DNA of 64,000 nt from Laterigemmans sp052161645 (GTDB lineage Bacteria > Planctomycetota > Planctomycetia > Pirellulales > Pirellulaceae), in assembly GCA_052161645.1 (NCBI GenBank), contig CP197414.1. One strand, given 5' to 3'. Below the pieces are notes generated by a model. That model did no database searches and was not told the origin of the DNA. It saw nothing but the letters and a program-made list of their open reading frames with translations. Within the stretch, counting starts at the first letter, position 1. Each line of letters begins with the position of its first letter. This document shows positions 51,525 through 61,056 of this stretch, one piece after another. A program made the translations under genes and the position numbers.

Positions 51525-52384
51525 AAGCCGCTGGACTTCGGCCAGTCAACCGTTACGGGCAAAACTTTCTCGTCGATCTGAATCTCATTGATTTGATCGT
51601 GCGTTCCGCGGCGATTGAGCGCCACGACGTGGTGCTGGAAATCGGCACCGGAACGGGCTCGCTAACCGCTCGGCTGGCTCGCCGAGCGGGACAAGTTGTG
51701 ACCGTCGAGATTGACGCCAACTTGGCCGAATTGGCTCGGCAAGAATTTTCCGACGCGCCGCACGTCACGCTGCTGCAACAAGATGCCCTGAAAAACAAAA
51801 ACACACTGCATCCCTTGGTGCTGGAAACTGTCCGCGAGGCGATGGCTCGGATTGGCCCCGACGCGAAATTTAAACTAGTCGCCAACCTGCCCTACAACGT
51901 CGCCACGCCGATCATCAGCAATTTGCTCGACGACGACCCGATCCCCGATCGCATGGTGGTGACGATCCAAAAAGAGTTGGCCGAGCGGATTGTCGCCAAA
52001 CCGGCGACCAAAGATTACAGCGCGCTGTCAGTCTGGATTCAAGCGCTCGCCCGCAGCCAGATCGTGCGGATTTTGCCCCCCTCGGTCTTCTACCCACGTC
52101 CCAAAGTCCAGTCGGCCATCATTCGCATCGATCCCGACCCGAAACTGCGGGCCAGACTGGTCGACGTCAAGTTTTTTCACCGCACGGTGCGAGCATTTTA
52201 TTTTCACCGCCGCAAATTTCTCCGCAGCGTGGTAATGAGCGCGTTCAAAGGGGTGCTGGAGAAGGAAGTCGTCGATCAAGTGCTGGGCGAAGCGGGAATG
52301 CAGCCGACGACGCGAGCTGAGGAACTGTCGGTAAAACAGACAATCGATCTGGTCGAACGGTTGCGTCAAGCGGTCGCGGAATGA
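51482..52384 (+). CDS. rsmA: 16S rRNA (adenine1518/1519-N6)-dimethyltransferase
   Basis: The 300-residue RsmA/KsgA dimethylates two adenines near the 3' end of 16S rRNA using SAM. Motifs: RYGQNFLVDLNLIDLIV (family N-terminus), VLEIGTGTGSLTARLA (SAM motif I), VTVEIDANL (II), LVANLPYNVATPI (the NLPY catalytic motif) and FYPRPKVQSAIIRI. The start overlaps the ribE end by 43 bases. Later residues (VKFFHRTVRAFYFHRRKFL) match the C-terminal helical subdomain. Confidence 0.95.
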   Translation: MENRQTVSYVANRLKAAGLRPVNRYGQNFLVDLNLIDLIVRSAAIERHDVVLEIGTGTGSLTARLARRAGQVVTVEIDANLAELARQEFSDAPHVTLLQQDALKNKNTLHPLVLETVREAMARIGPDAKFKLVANLPYNVATPIISNLLDDDPIPDRMVVTIQKELAERIVAKPATKDYSALSVWIQALARSQIVRILPPSVFYPRPKVQSAIIRIDPDPKLRARLVDVKFFHRTVRAFYFHRRKFLRSVVMSAFKGVLEKEVVDQVLGEAGMQPTTRAEELSVKQTIDLVERLRQAVAE

Positions 52385-52492
52385 TTTGCTAGCATTTTCT
52401 TGACACGCAGCGCAGAAAGTCAGATACTCGCGGTCTGTGGTTGGCAACGGACTGCCTGTTTCGTCAGTGCTCTCCCCGGGAGAATCGCCCCC

Positions 52493-52711
52493 GTGCCACG
52501 GTCAATTCTTGACGCAGTTCGCGACGGTCAATGGGACTTCGAACCGAAACCCCTGCCCAATTCGGCATTCGTGCCGACCAAAGCGTTGCCAGGTTCCGAT
52601 GAGAAACTGAAAATCCTCTGCGACCGAGTTCGCCGAGGCCTGCCGCTGTGGCACCCCGAAGATCGCCGGTTTTACTCCACCGAGCAACTCGCGATCGTGC
52701 ATTCGAGCTAA
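52493..52711 (+). CDS. Small Pirellulaceae-type hypothetical protein
   Basis: From GTG 52493, after CGGGAGAA, the frame gives 72 residues: PRSILDAVRDGQWDFEPKPL, a middle ALPGSDEKLKILCDRVRRGL and PLWHPEDRRFY. I recall near-identical short proteins (LPLWHPNDR-type ending) from other Pirellulaceae, so it is likely real although a longer frame starts upstream at 52400. Soluble, charged, no known function. It follows rsmA by 108 bases on the same strand. Confidence 0.55.
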   Translation: MPRSILDAVRDGQWDFEPKPLPNSAFVPTKALPGSDEKLKILCDRVRRGLPLWHPEDRRFYSTEQLAIVHSS

Positions 52712-52773
52712 CAGCCAAGATGAGCTGAAACCTGGGAAAGTCGTCTTTGCGGAGCGAAAGGCGACTTTGGACA

Positions 52774-54471
52774 CTACGATTTTTCCACGTCGGCCCAACC
52801 CGTTTTGAACTCGGTTTGGCAATTGGGACATCGCAACCGGCAACCCAACATGCGGCCTTCCAGCTTGAGCCGTTTTTTGCAGTGCGTGCAGGCGGTCCGC
52901 AGGGTGTGAGCTTGCTGGATCAATTGCTCCAACTGATTGTCGGCGATGCCCGGCACGATGATATCCTCAGGCTCCAGAACCGACAGTAGTTCAGGAGTCA
53001 GCGGCGCGATGTCGGCGACCCGATCGGCCAGGCGGCGGACGCACTCCTCGAACGCGTTGCGAGCAAGTCGGCCGTTACCAAAATGTCGGTCTCGTTCGCG
53101 ATGGAGTTCATCCAACCCGACCAGCAACCGGTGGCGGCTGGTTGGTGGCAAGCGAAAATGATTGGATTTGCACAGCAGCTCGAAAATCTGCCCCAAGTCG
53201 GCCGGTTGGTAATCTTCAAACTCGAGCTTGGTGTTGACCCGCGAGCTAAGCCCGGGGTTGCTGCGGATCATTTCGTCCATTTCCTCGGGATAGCCGGCCA
53301 AGATGACGACGATGCGATCGCGGTTATCTTCCATGCGTTTCAGCAAGATCTGAATCGCCTCGCGGCCGTACTGGTCATCCCCGCCACGATCGCTGATCAA
53401 CGAATAAGCTTCATCGATAAACAGCACGCCATCGAGCGCCGAATCGATCAGTTTGTTGGTTTTGGCCGTGGTTTGCCCGGCATATTCGGCCACCAGCCCG
53501 GAGCGATCGGTTTCCACCAAATGGCCGCTCTTGAGAATTCCCATGGCACCCAGGATCTGCCCGACGATCCTCGCGACCGTTGTTTTGCCGGTCCCCGGAT
53601 TGCCGACAAACGCCATGTGCAGACCAATCGGCATCGTCGGCAACCCGGCTTGTTCTCGCTGTCGCTGCAACCGCAAGAAATTAGTCAGCGAACGGACGCG
53701 TTCCTTAATCATCGACAAGCCAATCAGCTTTTCCAGTTCATCCGTCGCCTCCTGCAACCGCTCTTGGGGCGTTTTCTCGGGAGCCGGCTCGCGGTTTTTT
53801 CGCTGACTCCCGCCACTGGTTTTGCTAGCAACTGGGCCGATCCGCTCCTCAGCCTGCTGCTGTTGCATAGCGTTTTGGGAGTTCGAATTTGAGTTCGGTC
53901 GGCTGGCAGCCGCTCCGGGTAGGGTTTCATGAGGGAGAACCTGAGACCCGCAACTCAACACCGAGCCCCCCAAGGCCGCCGTGATGTCTTGTTGCAGTTG
54001 ATGCAGAGCTTGACTTTCATCGGGGGTGGTCAAACCGTCGCATTTGGCAACTAAGTTTGCCAGCCGCATGACCACCGTTTCGACATGTCCAATTTTTTCA
54101 TGCAGAGGTTCGTAAGCGACGAACGGCCGAACCAGTGTGCTCCAGTTCAGTGCGTCGGCTTGCGCCAGGATACTTTCGGCGGCTTCCCGCAGTGCCGAAC
54201 CGCGGAGGCGTTCGTCCCAGAGGTGTTCGATCAGCAGCGTGCCGACGAACTTTTCCATGCCGGTCCAGCGATTGTCGCTGCGAATGATCTCGGTGTAGAC
54301 CTTGATCAAAAGGCCACGATGGAGATCGTCCATCAAATCGACAAATCCGGCGGCGCGGTCACCCAGCAGTGTTTTGTGTCGCGAAACCAGCCACCTGCCG
54401 CTATCGACGTACAACTTTCGAGTATCACGCAGCACGCGACGCAGGTGGGGAGTCACTTCTTCTGGGGTCAT
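52774..54471 (-). CDS. CbbX/SpoVK-type AAA+ ATPase with C-terminal zinc ribbon
   Basis: A 565-residue protein. Residues 1-150 are helical and unassigned, followed by a Gln/Asn-rich linker (190-215). The AAA+ module starts at LEKLIGLSMIKERVRSL, with Walker A GNPGTGKT (290-297), Walker B VLFIDEAY (349-356), the VVILAGYPEEMDEM sensor-1 region and the SNPGLSSRV box. The very C-terminus carries a zinc ribbon of CxxC pairs (Cys528/531 and 548/551). CbbX-like ATPases remodel Rubisco or act in EccA-type export systems; no Rubisco or type VII gene is nearby, so the client is open. The zinc ribbon is unusual for this class. Confidence 0.85.
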   Translation of the reverse strand: MTPEEVTPHLRRVLRDTRKLYVDSGRWLVSRHKTLLGDRAAGFVDLMDDLHRGLLIKVYTEIIRSDNRWTGMEKFVGTLLIEHLWDERLRGSALREAAESILAQADALNWSTLVRPFVAYEPLHEKIGHVETVVMRLANLVAKCDGLTTPDESQALHQLQQDITAALGGSVLSCGSQVLPHETLPGAAASRPNSNSNSQNAMQQQQAEERIGPVASKTSGGSQRKNREPAPEKTPQERLQEATDELEKLIGLSMIKERVRSLTNFLRLQRQREQAGLPTMPIGLHMAFVGNPGTGKTTVARIVGQILGAMGILKSGHLVETDRSGLVAEYAGQTTAKTNKLIDSALDGVLFIDEAYSLISDRGGDDQYGREAIQILLKRMEDNRDRIVVILAGYPEEMDEMIRSNPGLSSRVNTKLEFEDYQPADLGQIFELLCKSNHFRLPPTSRHRLLVGLDELHRERDRHFGNGRLARNAFEECVRRLADRVADIAPLTPELLSVLEPEDIIVPGIADNQLEQLIQQAHTLRTACTHCKKRLKLEGRMLGCRLRCPNCQTEFKTGWADVEKS

Positions 54472-54719
54472 TTGTTCACAGCAAGGGGTGCGTGTCGCGG
54501 AATAGAGCAGCCCGAAAAATGAGATTTTACATGGCTGTTACACATCGGTGCAGGGTCTGTGACAGGGCGCTTATTGAGAGTCGATATCATTGGAGACATG
54601 CCGTGTGGCACCCCGCCTTGACGCTCGCCCCAGCCAGGGCATGAAGCAAGAGTACAAAGGAGTCGGGGGCAGCGTTACTTTTACCACAATCCACTCCGTG
54701 GCTGCGAAGGATTCAAAAA

Positions 54720-55706
54720 ATGGCAACCGTGCTAGAAAGCCCTACCAAGGGAAAAGGCGTCACGACAGGCGCTGAGAAGACCACCAAGAAGAGAGTCCAA
54801 CCGACGCCGCGTACGAAAGCGGAGCGAATTCGCTGGAACGGTATCAACTGGGCCTCCCTGATCTGGTTGGCTGTTGCTCACGTGGGTCTGTTGTTTGCTA
54901 TATCTACCTTTACTTGGCAAGCTCTGGTACTGACTTTCTTCCTGCACTGGGTCACCGGTGGCTTGGGGATTTGCCTCGGTTACCACCGCCTGTTAACGCA
55001 CACTGGCATGCAAACCTATCGCTGGGTTCGCTATGCATTCGGCACACTCGGCATTCTAGCCGGTGAAGGCTCGCCGTTGGACTGGGTTGCCGATCACCGC
55101 AAACACCATCAATTGAGCGATTTGCCAGGCGATCCGCACTCGCCCCGCGACGGCTCCATTTGGAGTCACATATTCTGGATTGCCTTCTGCACTTACGACA
55201 CCGACGCCGAGTCATACTGGAAGCGTTACTGCCCCGATTTGGCTCGTGACCCCGGTATGCGTCTGCTGCACAAACTGTTCTTGCCGCTGAACATTGCCAT
55301 GGGCTGCGTACTGGGTGGAATTGGTTATGCGATCGGTGGTGGGCCAATGGCCGCTTCCTTCGTCGTCTGGGGCATGTTCGTGCGATTGATCTTCGTGCTG
55401 CACAGCACCTGGTTGGTGAACTCAGCTAGCCACATGTTTGGTTACAAGAACTACGAAACCACCGACGACAGCCGCAACAACTGGTTGGTCGCCCTCGTCA
55501 CTTATGGTGAAGGCTGGCACAACAACCACCACGCTTATCCCCGCCTCGCTCGCCACGGGCACAAGTGGTGGGAAATCGATATGACTTACATGTTCATCCG
55601 CATGATGAAGGCGGTTGGCCTAGTCTGGGAAGTGGTTGATCTGGAGAAGGGCAAGCGGGGGAGCCAGGTTCGCGAAGTTGCCGAAGCGAGTAAATCGGCC
55701 AGCTAA
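54720..55706 (+). CDS. Membrane fatty-acid (acyl-CoA/stearoyl-type) desaturase
   Basis: A 328-residue di-iron desaturase with all three histidine boxes: HRLLTH (about residues 90-95), HRKHH (about 130) and HNNHH (about 260). Four membrane helices in two pairs and a 40-residue Lys/Thr-rich N-terminus complete the integral-membrane desaturase plan of delta-9 type enzymes. It would introduce a double bond in membrane acyl chains, in the cytoplasmic membrane. The ATG at 54720 has GAAGGA eight bases upstream. Its stop overlaps the convergent gene by four bases. Confidence 0.92.
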   Translation: MATVLESPTKGKGVTTGAEKTTKKRVQPTPRTKAERIRWNGINWASLIWLAVAHVGLLFAISTFTWQALVLTFFLHWVTGGLGICLGYHRLLTHTGMQTYRWVRYAFGTLGILAGEGSPLDWVADHRKHHQLSDLPGDPHSPRDGSIWSHIFWIAFCTYDTDAESYWKRYCPDLARDPGMRLLHKLFLPLNIAMGCVLGGIGYAIGGGPMAASFVVWGMFVRLIFVLHSTWLVNSASHMFGYKNYETTDDSRNNWLVALVTYGEGWHNNHHAYPRLARHGHKWWEIDMTYMFIRMMKAVGLVWEVVDLEKGKRGSQVREVAEASKSAS

Positions 55707-56068
55707 CTCGGTTCTTTGTTAGCCAATTGAAGATGCATCGCGACGGCGAAGCCCAGTAAAGTTACTGTGAGCGCCGTCGCGATTATCATTGGTAAGGGAT
55801 AGAACTCGGCACCCGTGAACCACGCGAAGGCGTTTTGACCGACGCGAACTAGCGAACCGAGGCCACCAATCAATGCTAGCACAACAGCTCCCCGCAGCCA
55901 CCAACGGCGACGGTGTGGATTGAGGCTAATGACACCGGCGATAAAGATCGGCACGCCAAACACCATGGGCACAAAGACGGTGGTAATCCGTCCGTTCGGC
56001 AAATTCAGCAGCAACAGAATAGTCGCCGCGCATAAACCAAGACCAAACGCGATGGTTGCCCGAGTCAT
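55703..56068 (-). CDS. Four-helix membrane protein of unknown function
   Basis: A 121-residue hydrophobic protein with four helices, about residues 6-22, 30-48, 58-78 and 91-112. The second helix is followed by NPHRRRWWLRGA, a basic loop, and the third by VRVGQNAFAWF. I do not recognise a function. The ATG at 56068 is the only good start. Convergent with the desaturase, overlap of four bases. Confidence 0.6.
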   Translation of the reverse strand: MTRATIAFGLGLCAATILLLLNLPNGRITTVFVPMVFGVPIFIAGVISLNPHRRRWWLRGAVVLALIGGLGSLVRVGQNAFAWFTGAEFYPLPMIIATALTVTLLGFAVAMHLQLANKEPS

Positions 56069-56200
56069 TTCCGCCTACTTCGTCGAGATGTCCAGAGCTA
56101 ACGATGCCGCCCCAGGCAAGCTCCCCGAAAGTGAAGGGACGCTTTCGCTGGCGGCCAGTTTGGCAACAGAAAAATAGAAGCGCAAAGCGTACTGCTTTCC

Positions 56201-57256
56201 TCACTCGCTGGGGAGGCGTAGCACCGGCAACTTGCGACGGCTAGCCACTTTGTTGCGGACCGCGTCCGGGGTTTGATCGAGCGGACGACGGGCGGCCGGA
56301 GCGAACGCGGGGTCAGCCTCAGCCAACGCCCGTGATCCCTGACGCGTTCCCCGGCGGCGAAATTCGGCTTCGATGTCGATTCGCACCGAGGATTTCTCGC
56401 GACACCAGGCGGGAGCAATCAAAAAGCCGCTGGGAGCCTCCCCGCTGACCCGTTCGACGATCATTTCAGGGGGCATCAGTTCGAGAAAATCAACCACCGT
56501 TTGGATGTAACTCTCCCGCTCCATCAATTCAAGTTCGCCAGCGAGCACGGCATCACCCAGTGGCGTACCATGCACGGCGTAAAGGTTATGCAGCTTGATC
56601 GCCGCGGGGCGGAGGCGAGCCACTTCCACCGCCGTTGCCATCATGTCGGCGTGGGTTTCCCCCGGAATGCCCAAAATTACGTGGGCGCAAGTCTCGAATC
56701 GTCTCCCCCGGCTGCGATCCATGGCGTCCACCATTGCCGCATGGTCATGGGCACGATTCATCCAGTCCAAACCGGCTTGATGAATGGTCTGCATGCCGTA
56801 TTCCAACGACACATACCGGTCGGCCGCCAGTTCGTCGATCAGATCCAAAACGTCATCGGGAACGCAGTCGGGGCGAGTGCCGATCGCCAACCCCACGACC
56901 GCTTCGTGCTGGACAGCCGCCGTGAACAGTTCTTCCAATTGATCGACCGGCGCGTAGGTGTTGGTTGCCGGTTGGAAGTAGGCGATAAACCCTTGGACGT
57001 TACCGTAACGCTGCCGCACGTTTTCAATACCGGCCTCTAATTGAGTCAACACCGACTTCAAGCGGACCCGGCGACTGGGGCTGAACGAGCGGTTGTCACA
57101 AAAGACGCAGCCGCCGCGAGCCAACGTGCCATCGACGTTCGGACAAGTGAACCCAGCATCAATGCTTACCCGCTGGACTCGCCCACCAAACCGCCGGCGG
57201 AGCGCCGCACCGTAGGCGTTGAAATAGGCTTCCGTTTCGGTCCAGGCAAGGCTCAA
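56201..57256 (-). CDS. Radical SAM protein, TIGR01212 (YtqA-like) family
   Basis: A 351-residue protein. The radical SAM cluster motif is the family variant with long spacing: CPNVDGTLARGGCVFC. YFQPATNTYAPVDQLEELF, AIGTRPDCVPDDVLDLI and ETCAHVILGIPGETHADM follow, all typical of YtqA/YhcC-like proteins. These enzymes act with a sulfur- or modification-linked role that is not settled. The start is TTG 57256, the only start between an in-frame upstream stop and the motif. The C-terminal 70 residues (basic, RRG/RRP-rich) are longer than usual. Confidence 0.85.
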   Translation of the reverse strand: MSLAWTETEAYFNAYGAALRRRFGGRVQRVSIDAGFTCPNVDGTLARGGCVFCDNRSFSPSRRVRLKSVLTQLEAGIENVRQRYGNVQGFIAYFQPATNTYAPVDQLEELFTAAVQHEAVVGLAIGTRPDCVPDDVLDLIDELAADRYVSLEYGMQTIHQAGLDWMNRAHDHAAMVDAMDRSRGRRFETCAHVILGIPGETHADMMATAVEVARLRPAAIKLHNLYAVHGTPLGDAVLAGELELMERESYIQTVVDFLELMPPEMIVERVSGEAPSGFLIAPAWCREKSSVRIDIEAEFRRRGTRQGSRALAEADPAFAPAARRPLDQTPDAVRNKVASRRKLPVLRLPSE

Positions 57257-57298
57257 AGGTCTGATCGCTTATAAAAATGAATGGTGACGAAACAGCGG

Positions 57299-58672
57299 TT
57301 AAGCCGTCTGCAAGACTTCGCGGATATCGAGCAAATGCAGTTGGCGACCTTGCTGGTGGGGACTATCGATGATCACCGTCTGCCCGTCGTTGCTCGAGCG
57401 GGGATGCGTGTCGCAACGCCACTCCCCAGCGTACGCGGCCGGCGAGGGGAAATGTCCCAGCACGACTCTGCGGTTGGATGGTTCATGATACAAGTACACC
57501 GTCTGACGCCGATCTTGGCGAGAAGGATAAGTATCATTGAGAATCCAGTCACTGTAGGGCGCGGGCAAATAAGTGTTATGACCATTTTGAGTCATCACCT
57601 GCGGTCCCACCGGTTCAAAATCCTGAGTGCGGTCGGTCATGCGGTAAAAGCCCGAGGGCTGCCCGGCGGGGCGAGTCCACATCGTCACCCGTTGAGAGTC
57701 GTCCCAAATAAAGTGCGAGGTGTACCCAGAGGGATCCAAGACAAACAAATCAGAACCGTCAGGGTTGGCCGTGAACATTCGCGTGACAAAGCCGCCCTTA
57801 AACTGCAACGTTTGCGGATCGAAATCGGGGCGATAACGATGCAAAAAGACAAAGCGATCGCCGCTGGGGTTGATTAACAAATGATTGAAATAATGCCAAG
57901 CCGATTGGTGGCGTTCCCCATCGGGCCAAGCGATTTTGCTGACGTCGGCGAGTGACACAATCAGGCGACTTTCGCCCGTTTGCAAATCGATTCGCCAAAT
58001 GCCCGCCTCTTCGGGAGCCCGCTCGGCAACATGCGGATCGGCCAACCCGGAGTAGCCGTAACCGGGCCGCAAGTTGTTAATCCTGCGAAAGTCGGCGCTG
58101 AGCCCGTAACGACCGTCGGGCGACACGGTGTAGATCGGCCGAGAAAACATTTTAGTTGTGCCACTGTCGAGGTCTTTCAAGTGGCAGACAAATTGGTCTC
58201 CCTGGCGGTCATTCCAGAGCACGCGTCTACTTGGCCCACCGCCCTGCCCCAGTCCGCCGACCCACTGCAACATGCAACCTTGCTGCCAACCCCAAGCTGA
58301 CGAGGAGCCGATATCGGTCCAGCGGTCTCCATTTTGCAAGTCGACATAACCGACTCGAATCGTATCGGCGGCGGTCGGTGAGCGTCCTTCAAAATCAACT
58401 TGATTACTCAGCACCAAGCGGTTATCCGAATCGAACTCTCGCTTATCGTAGTAGCCAAACCAATGATGCAGCGGACCGTGAGTCAACTGGCGATGAGGCA
58501 CGAACGTTTCCAACGCACCCAATTCTTCAGCAGCGAGCTCGGCAGCCGTATGCGGGTTGTTGGCGGACCACGCGGGCGTCGCCGACCAGGGCGCAGCGGC
58601 GGCGGTCAAACCGACGGTCGAAGCGGCAGCGGTGGCGGAGAGAAACTTGCGGCGTGGTAACAACGTCATCAC
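57299..58672 (-). CDS. Tat-exported beta-propeller protein (oligogalacturonate-lyase-like)
   Basis: A 457-residue protein with a twin-arginine-like signal (LPRRKFLSATAAASTVG). The body shows propeller-like strands: MLQWVGGLGQGG, YTVSPDGRYGLSADF, PSGDRFVFLHRYRPDF and TSHFIWDDSQRVTMW, with HNTYLPAPYSDWILNDTYP and DTHPRSSNDGQTVIID near the end. The HWFGYYDKREFD segment resembles oligogalacturonate lyase/WD40-like enzymes known in planctomycetes. A carbohydrate role is plausible but not proven. Separated from ftsH by 56 bases, same strand. Confidence 0.72.
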   Translation of the reverse strand: MMTLLPRRKFLSATAAASTVGLTAAAAPWSATPAWSANNPHTAAELAAEELGALETFVPHRQLTHGPLHHWFGYYDKREFDSDNRLVLSNQVDFEGRSPTAADTIRVGYVDLQNGDRWTDIGSSSAWGWQQGCMLQWVGGLGQGGGPSRRVLWNDRQGDQFVCHLKDLDSGTTKMFSRPIYTVSPDGRYGLSADFRRINNLRPGYGYSGLADPHVAERAPEEAGIWRIDLQTGESRLIVSLADVSKIAWPDGERHQSAWHYFNHLLINPSGDRFVFLHRYRPDFDPQTLQFKGGFVTRMFTANPDGSDLFVLDPSGYTSHFIWDDSQRVTMWTRPAGQPSGFYRMTDRTQDFEPVGPQVMTQNGHNTYLPAPYSDWILNDTYPSRQDRRQTVYLYHEPSNRRVVLGHFPSPAAYAGEWRCDTHPRSSNDGQTVIIDSPHQQGRQLHLLDIREVLQTA

Positions 58673-58728
58673 TGATTCCTGTGAGCAGCAAATTGGCCGC
58701 CTCGCGGCTACGGGTATTTGCGAGGAGT

Positions 58729-60843
58729 CTAAATCTGACCTTCCGCGGGCGGTACGACTTCGGGCGGGGCCTGAGTTTTGGGCAACTTGGCCCGCTGCGT
58801 CGACTTGGACGATTTTTCGCTTCCCGGCACCACGCGGGGACCAGGCGAGTGTTTCTCGATCAGTTCCATCAACACTTCGCCGTTGATCTGCTCGACTTCG
58901 AGCAACCGCTGCGTGATCGCTTCTAGCGCGTCGCGACGTTGCAACAAGATCTCTGAGGTTTGCCGCAACGCTTCATCGAGAATGCGGGTCACTTCTTGGT
59001 CGATCTCGCGGGCAGTTTCTTCGCTGTGCATGCGAATGGCTGAGGGATCGCCGCCGCCGGCCAAAAATGCCGATTTATTGCTTTCACGAAAATTGACCCG
59101 TCCCATGCGGCTCATGCCGTAATCCATCACCATGCCGCGAGCGATCGCCGTGGCTCGTTCCAAATCGTTTTGCGCTCCGGTGCTGATGTCGTCAAAGACC
59201 AATTCCTCGGTCAGCGTCCCGGCCAACAGGACTCGAATCTGACTCTCCAGTTCCGTTTTGGTCATCAGGTAACGATCCCCCTCGGGACGCTGCATCGTGT
59301 ATCCGAGCGCCGCGATCCCGCGGGGAATGATGGAAACTTTGTGGACTTGATCGGTATTGGGCAGCGCGTAGGCGACCAGCGCGTGCCCCGCTTCGTGATA
59401 GGCAACGCGGATCTTTTCGTCCTCGTTCATCACTCGTTTCTTTTTCTCCAAACCAGCCGTGACCCTCTCGACCGCTTCGTTAAACTCCACAATTGAGACC
59501 GATTTTTTGTCACCGCGAGCCGCCAGTAAGGCAGCTTCGTTGACCAGGTTTTCCAGATCGGCGCCGACGAAACCGGTCGTGATCGAGGCAATTTCCTTGA
59601 GTTGGATCGCGCCGTCGAGTTTCACGTTCTTGACGTGCACCTTGAGAATATCCTCGCGACCAGCCGCATCGGGACGATCGACCAAGACGTGACGGTCAAA
59701 GCGACCGGGACGCAGCAAAGCCGGATCAAGGGTTTCGGGACGGTTGGTGGCGGCGATCACGATCACCGATGAGGTGGAATCGAAACCATCCATTTCGACC
59801 AACAGAGCGTTGAGTGTTTGTTCGCGTTCGTCGTGCCCACCGACCACGCTGCCGCTGCGACTTTTTCCCAGGGCATCGAGTTCGTCGATGAAGATGATGC
59901 AAGGCGAGCGGCTGATCGCTTGCTGGAACATGTCGCGCACGCGAGCGGCTCCGACACCGACGAACATTTCAACAAAATCGCTCCCCGAGAGGCTAAAGAA
60001 GGGCACACCCGCTTCGCCGGCAATCGCCCGGGCGAGCAATGTTTTGCCGGTGCCGGGTGGGCCCACCAACAGGACGCCTTTGGGAATCCGCCCGCCCAGT
60101 TTTTGGTACTTGTCGGGGCTCCGTAAGAAGTCGACCACCTCGCGAACTTCCTCCACCGCCTCTTCGATACCGGCGACATCATCAAAAGTCACCGGTGTTT
60201 CGTTCTCCGCGTACAATTTGCCGCGGCTCCGCGAGAATGCCATCGGCGAGCCCACACCGCTGACTCGCCTGAGCATCATAAAACCAAACCCGATCAAGAC
60301 GGCGATCATGATCAGGGTGAGGCCGTAATCGGCGAAGAAGGTCGACGCTTGGTGAGAATCCCACAGAATACGATTCTCATTGAGCAGCGCGATTAACTTT
60401 TGCTCTTCCGCTTCGTTGCGAAACGTGCGCCGCGTTTCAAATTGAACCTCGGTCGGCTCCCGCGAAGTGGTACCATCGGCGTTCAATTGTCGCCAAAAGA
60501 CGGTGCCAAGAATCTCCTCTTCGGTTACCTGCAAATTGTTGGGGCGGCTGTATTCGATGCGAATTTCAGGATTCGAGGTGCTGGGAACGACAATGGTCCC
60601 GTCAGCAATCCCGTCCAAGGGGATGGGCAAGCCTTCGACAGCCAATTCGCGGCTACCCCACGACTCGTAGCGTGTCTCTTCGACCAGACGCAATAAATCG
60701 GGATAGCGAATGCGACGGGTGCTGGAGGAGAATAAAAATGCAATTGCCGCGACCGCCAAGCCGACAGCCACCAGCACCCAGATAATTCCCGCACTATTAC
60801 GTTCTTGATTGGAGCCGGAGTTGCGTCGCTGGTCTTCAGTCAT
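58729..60843 (-). CDS. ftsH: ATP-dependent zinc metalloprotease FtsH
   Basis: The 704-residue membrane AAA+ protease has helix 1 at about 20-42, a periplasmic domain and helix 2 at about 174-191. The ATPase shows Walker A GPPGTGKT (261-268), Walker B IIFIDE (316-321) and the second region of homology ending RPGRFDR (378-384). The zinc site is HEAGH (483-487). It degrades membrane and regulatory proteins in a hexameric ring. The start is ATG 60843, with AGGA six bases ahead. The C-terminal tail (KSSKSTQRAKLPKTQ) is basic and disordered. Divergent from dxr. Confidence 0.96.
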   Translation of the reverse strand: MTEDQRRNSGSNQERNSAGIIWVLVAVGLAVAAIAFLFSSSTRRIRYPDLLRLVEETRYESWGSRELAVEGLPIPLDGIADGTIVVPSTSNPEIRIEYSRPNNLQVTEEEILGTVFWRQLNADGTTSREPTEVQFETRRTFRNEAEEQKLIALLNENRILWDSHQASTFFADYGLTLIMIAVLIGFGFMMLRRVSGVGSPMAFSRSRGKLYAENETPVTFDDVAGIEEAVEEVREVVDFLRSPDKYQKLGGRIPKGVLLVGPPGTGKTLLARAIAGEAGVPFFSLSGSDFVEMFVGVGAARVRDMFQQAISRSPCIIFIDELDALGKSRSGSVVGGHDEREQTLNALLVEMDGFDSTSSVIVIAATNRPETLDPALLRPGRFDRHVLVDRPDAAGREDILKVHVKNVKLDGAIQLKEIASITTGFVGADLENLVNEAALLAARGDKKSVSIVEFNEAVERVTAGLEKKKRVMNEDEKIRVAYHEAGHALVAYALPNTDQVHKVSIIPRGIAALGYTMQRPEGDRYLMTKTELESQIRVLLAGTLTEELVFDDISTGAQNDLERATAIARGMVMDYGMSRMGRVNFRESNKSAFLAGGGDPSAIRMHSEETAREIDQEVTRILDEALRQTSEILLQRRDALEAITQRLLEVEQINGEVLMELIEKHSPGPRVVPGSEKSSKSTQRAKLPKTQAPPEVVPPAEGQI

Positions 60844-61056
60844 TGTTCCTGAGGGGCTTTAATTCCCCTCTTTCCTTGGTTGACTCGAGCGGATGTGGGT
60901 TGCGAATTTGAGCAGGGCGGACCTACAATCAGCGGGTGAACAGCGGGAATCCGCGTCCAGCCGGCAAGATCACCGCAGCTGGAACCCTGGCAGCCTTGCC
61001 CAAAATTGTACTCCATTGTTTGACAGAATCCGATAACCGGCAACCAGGATCCACAA

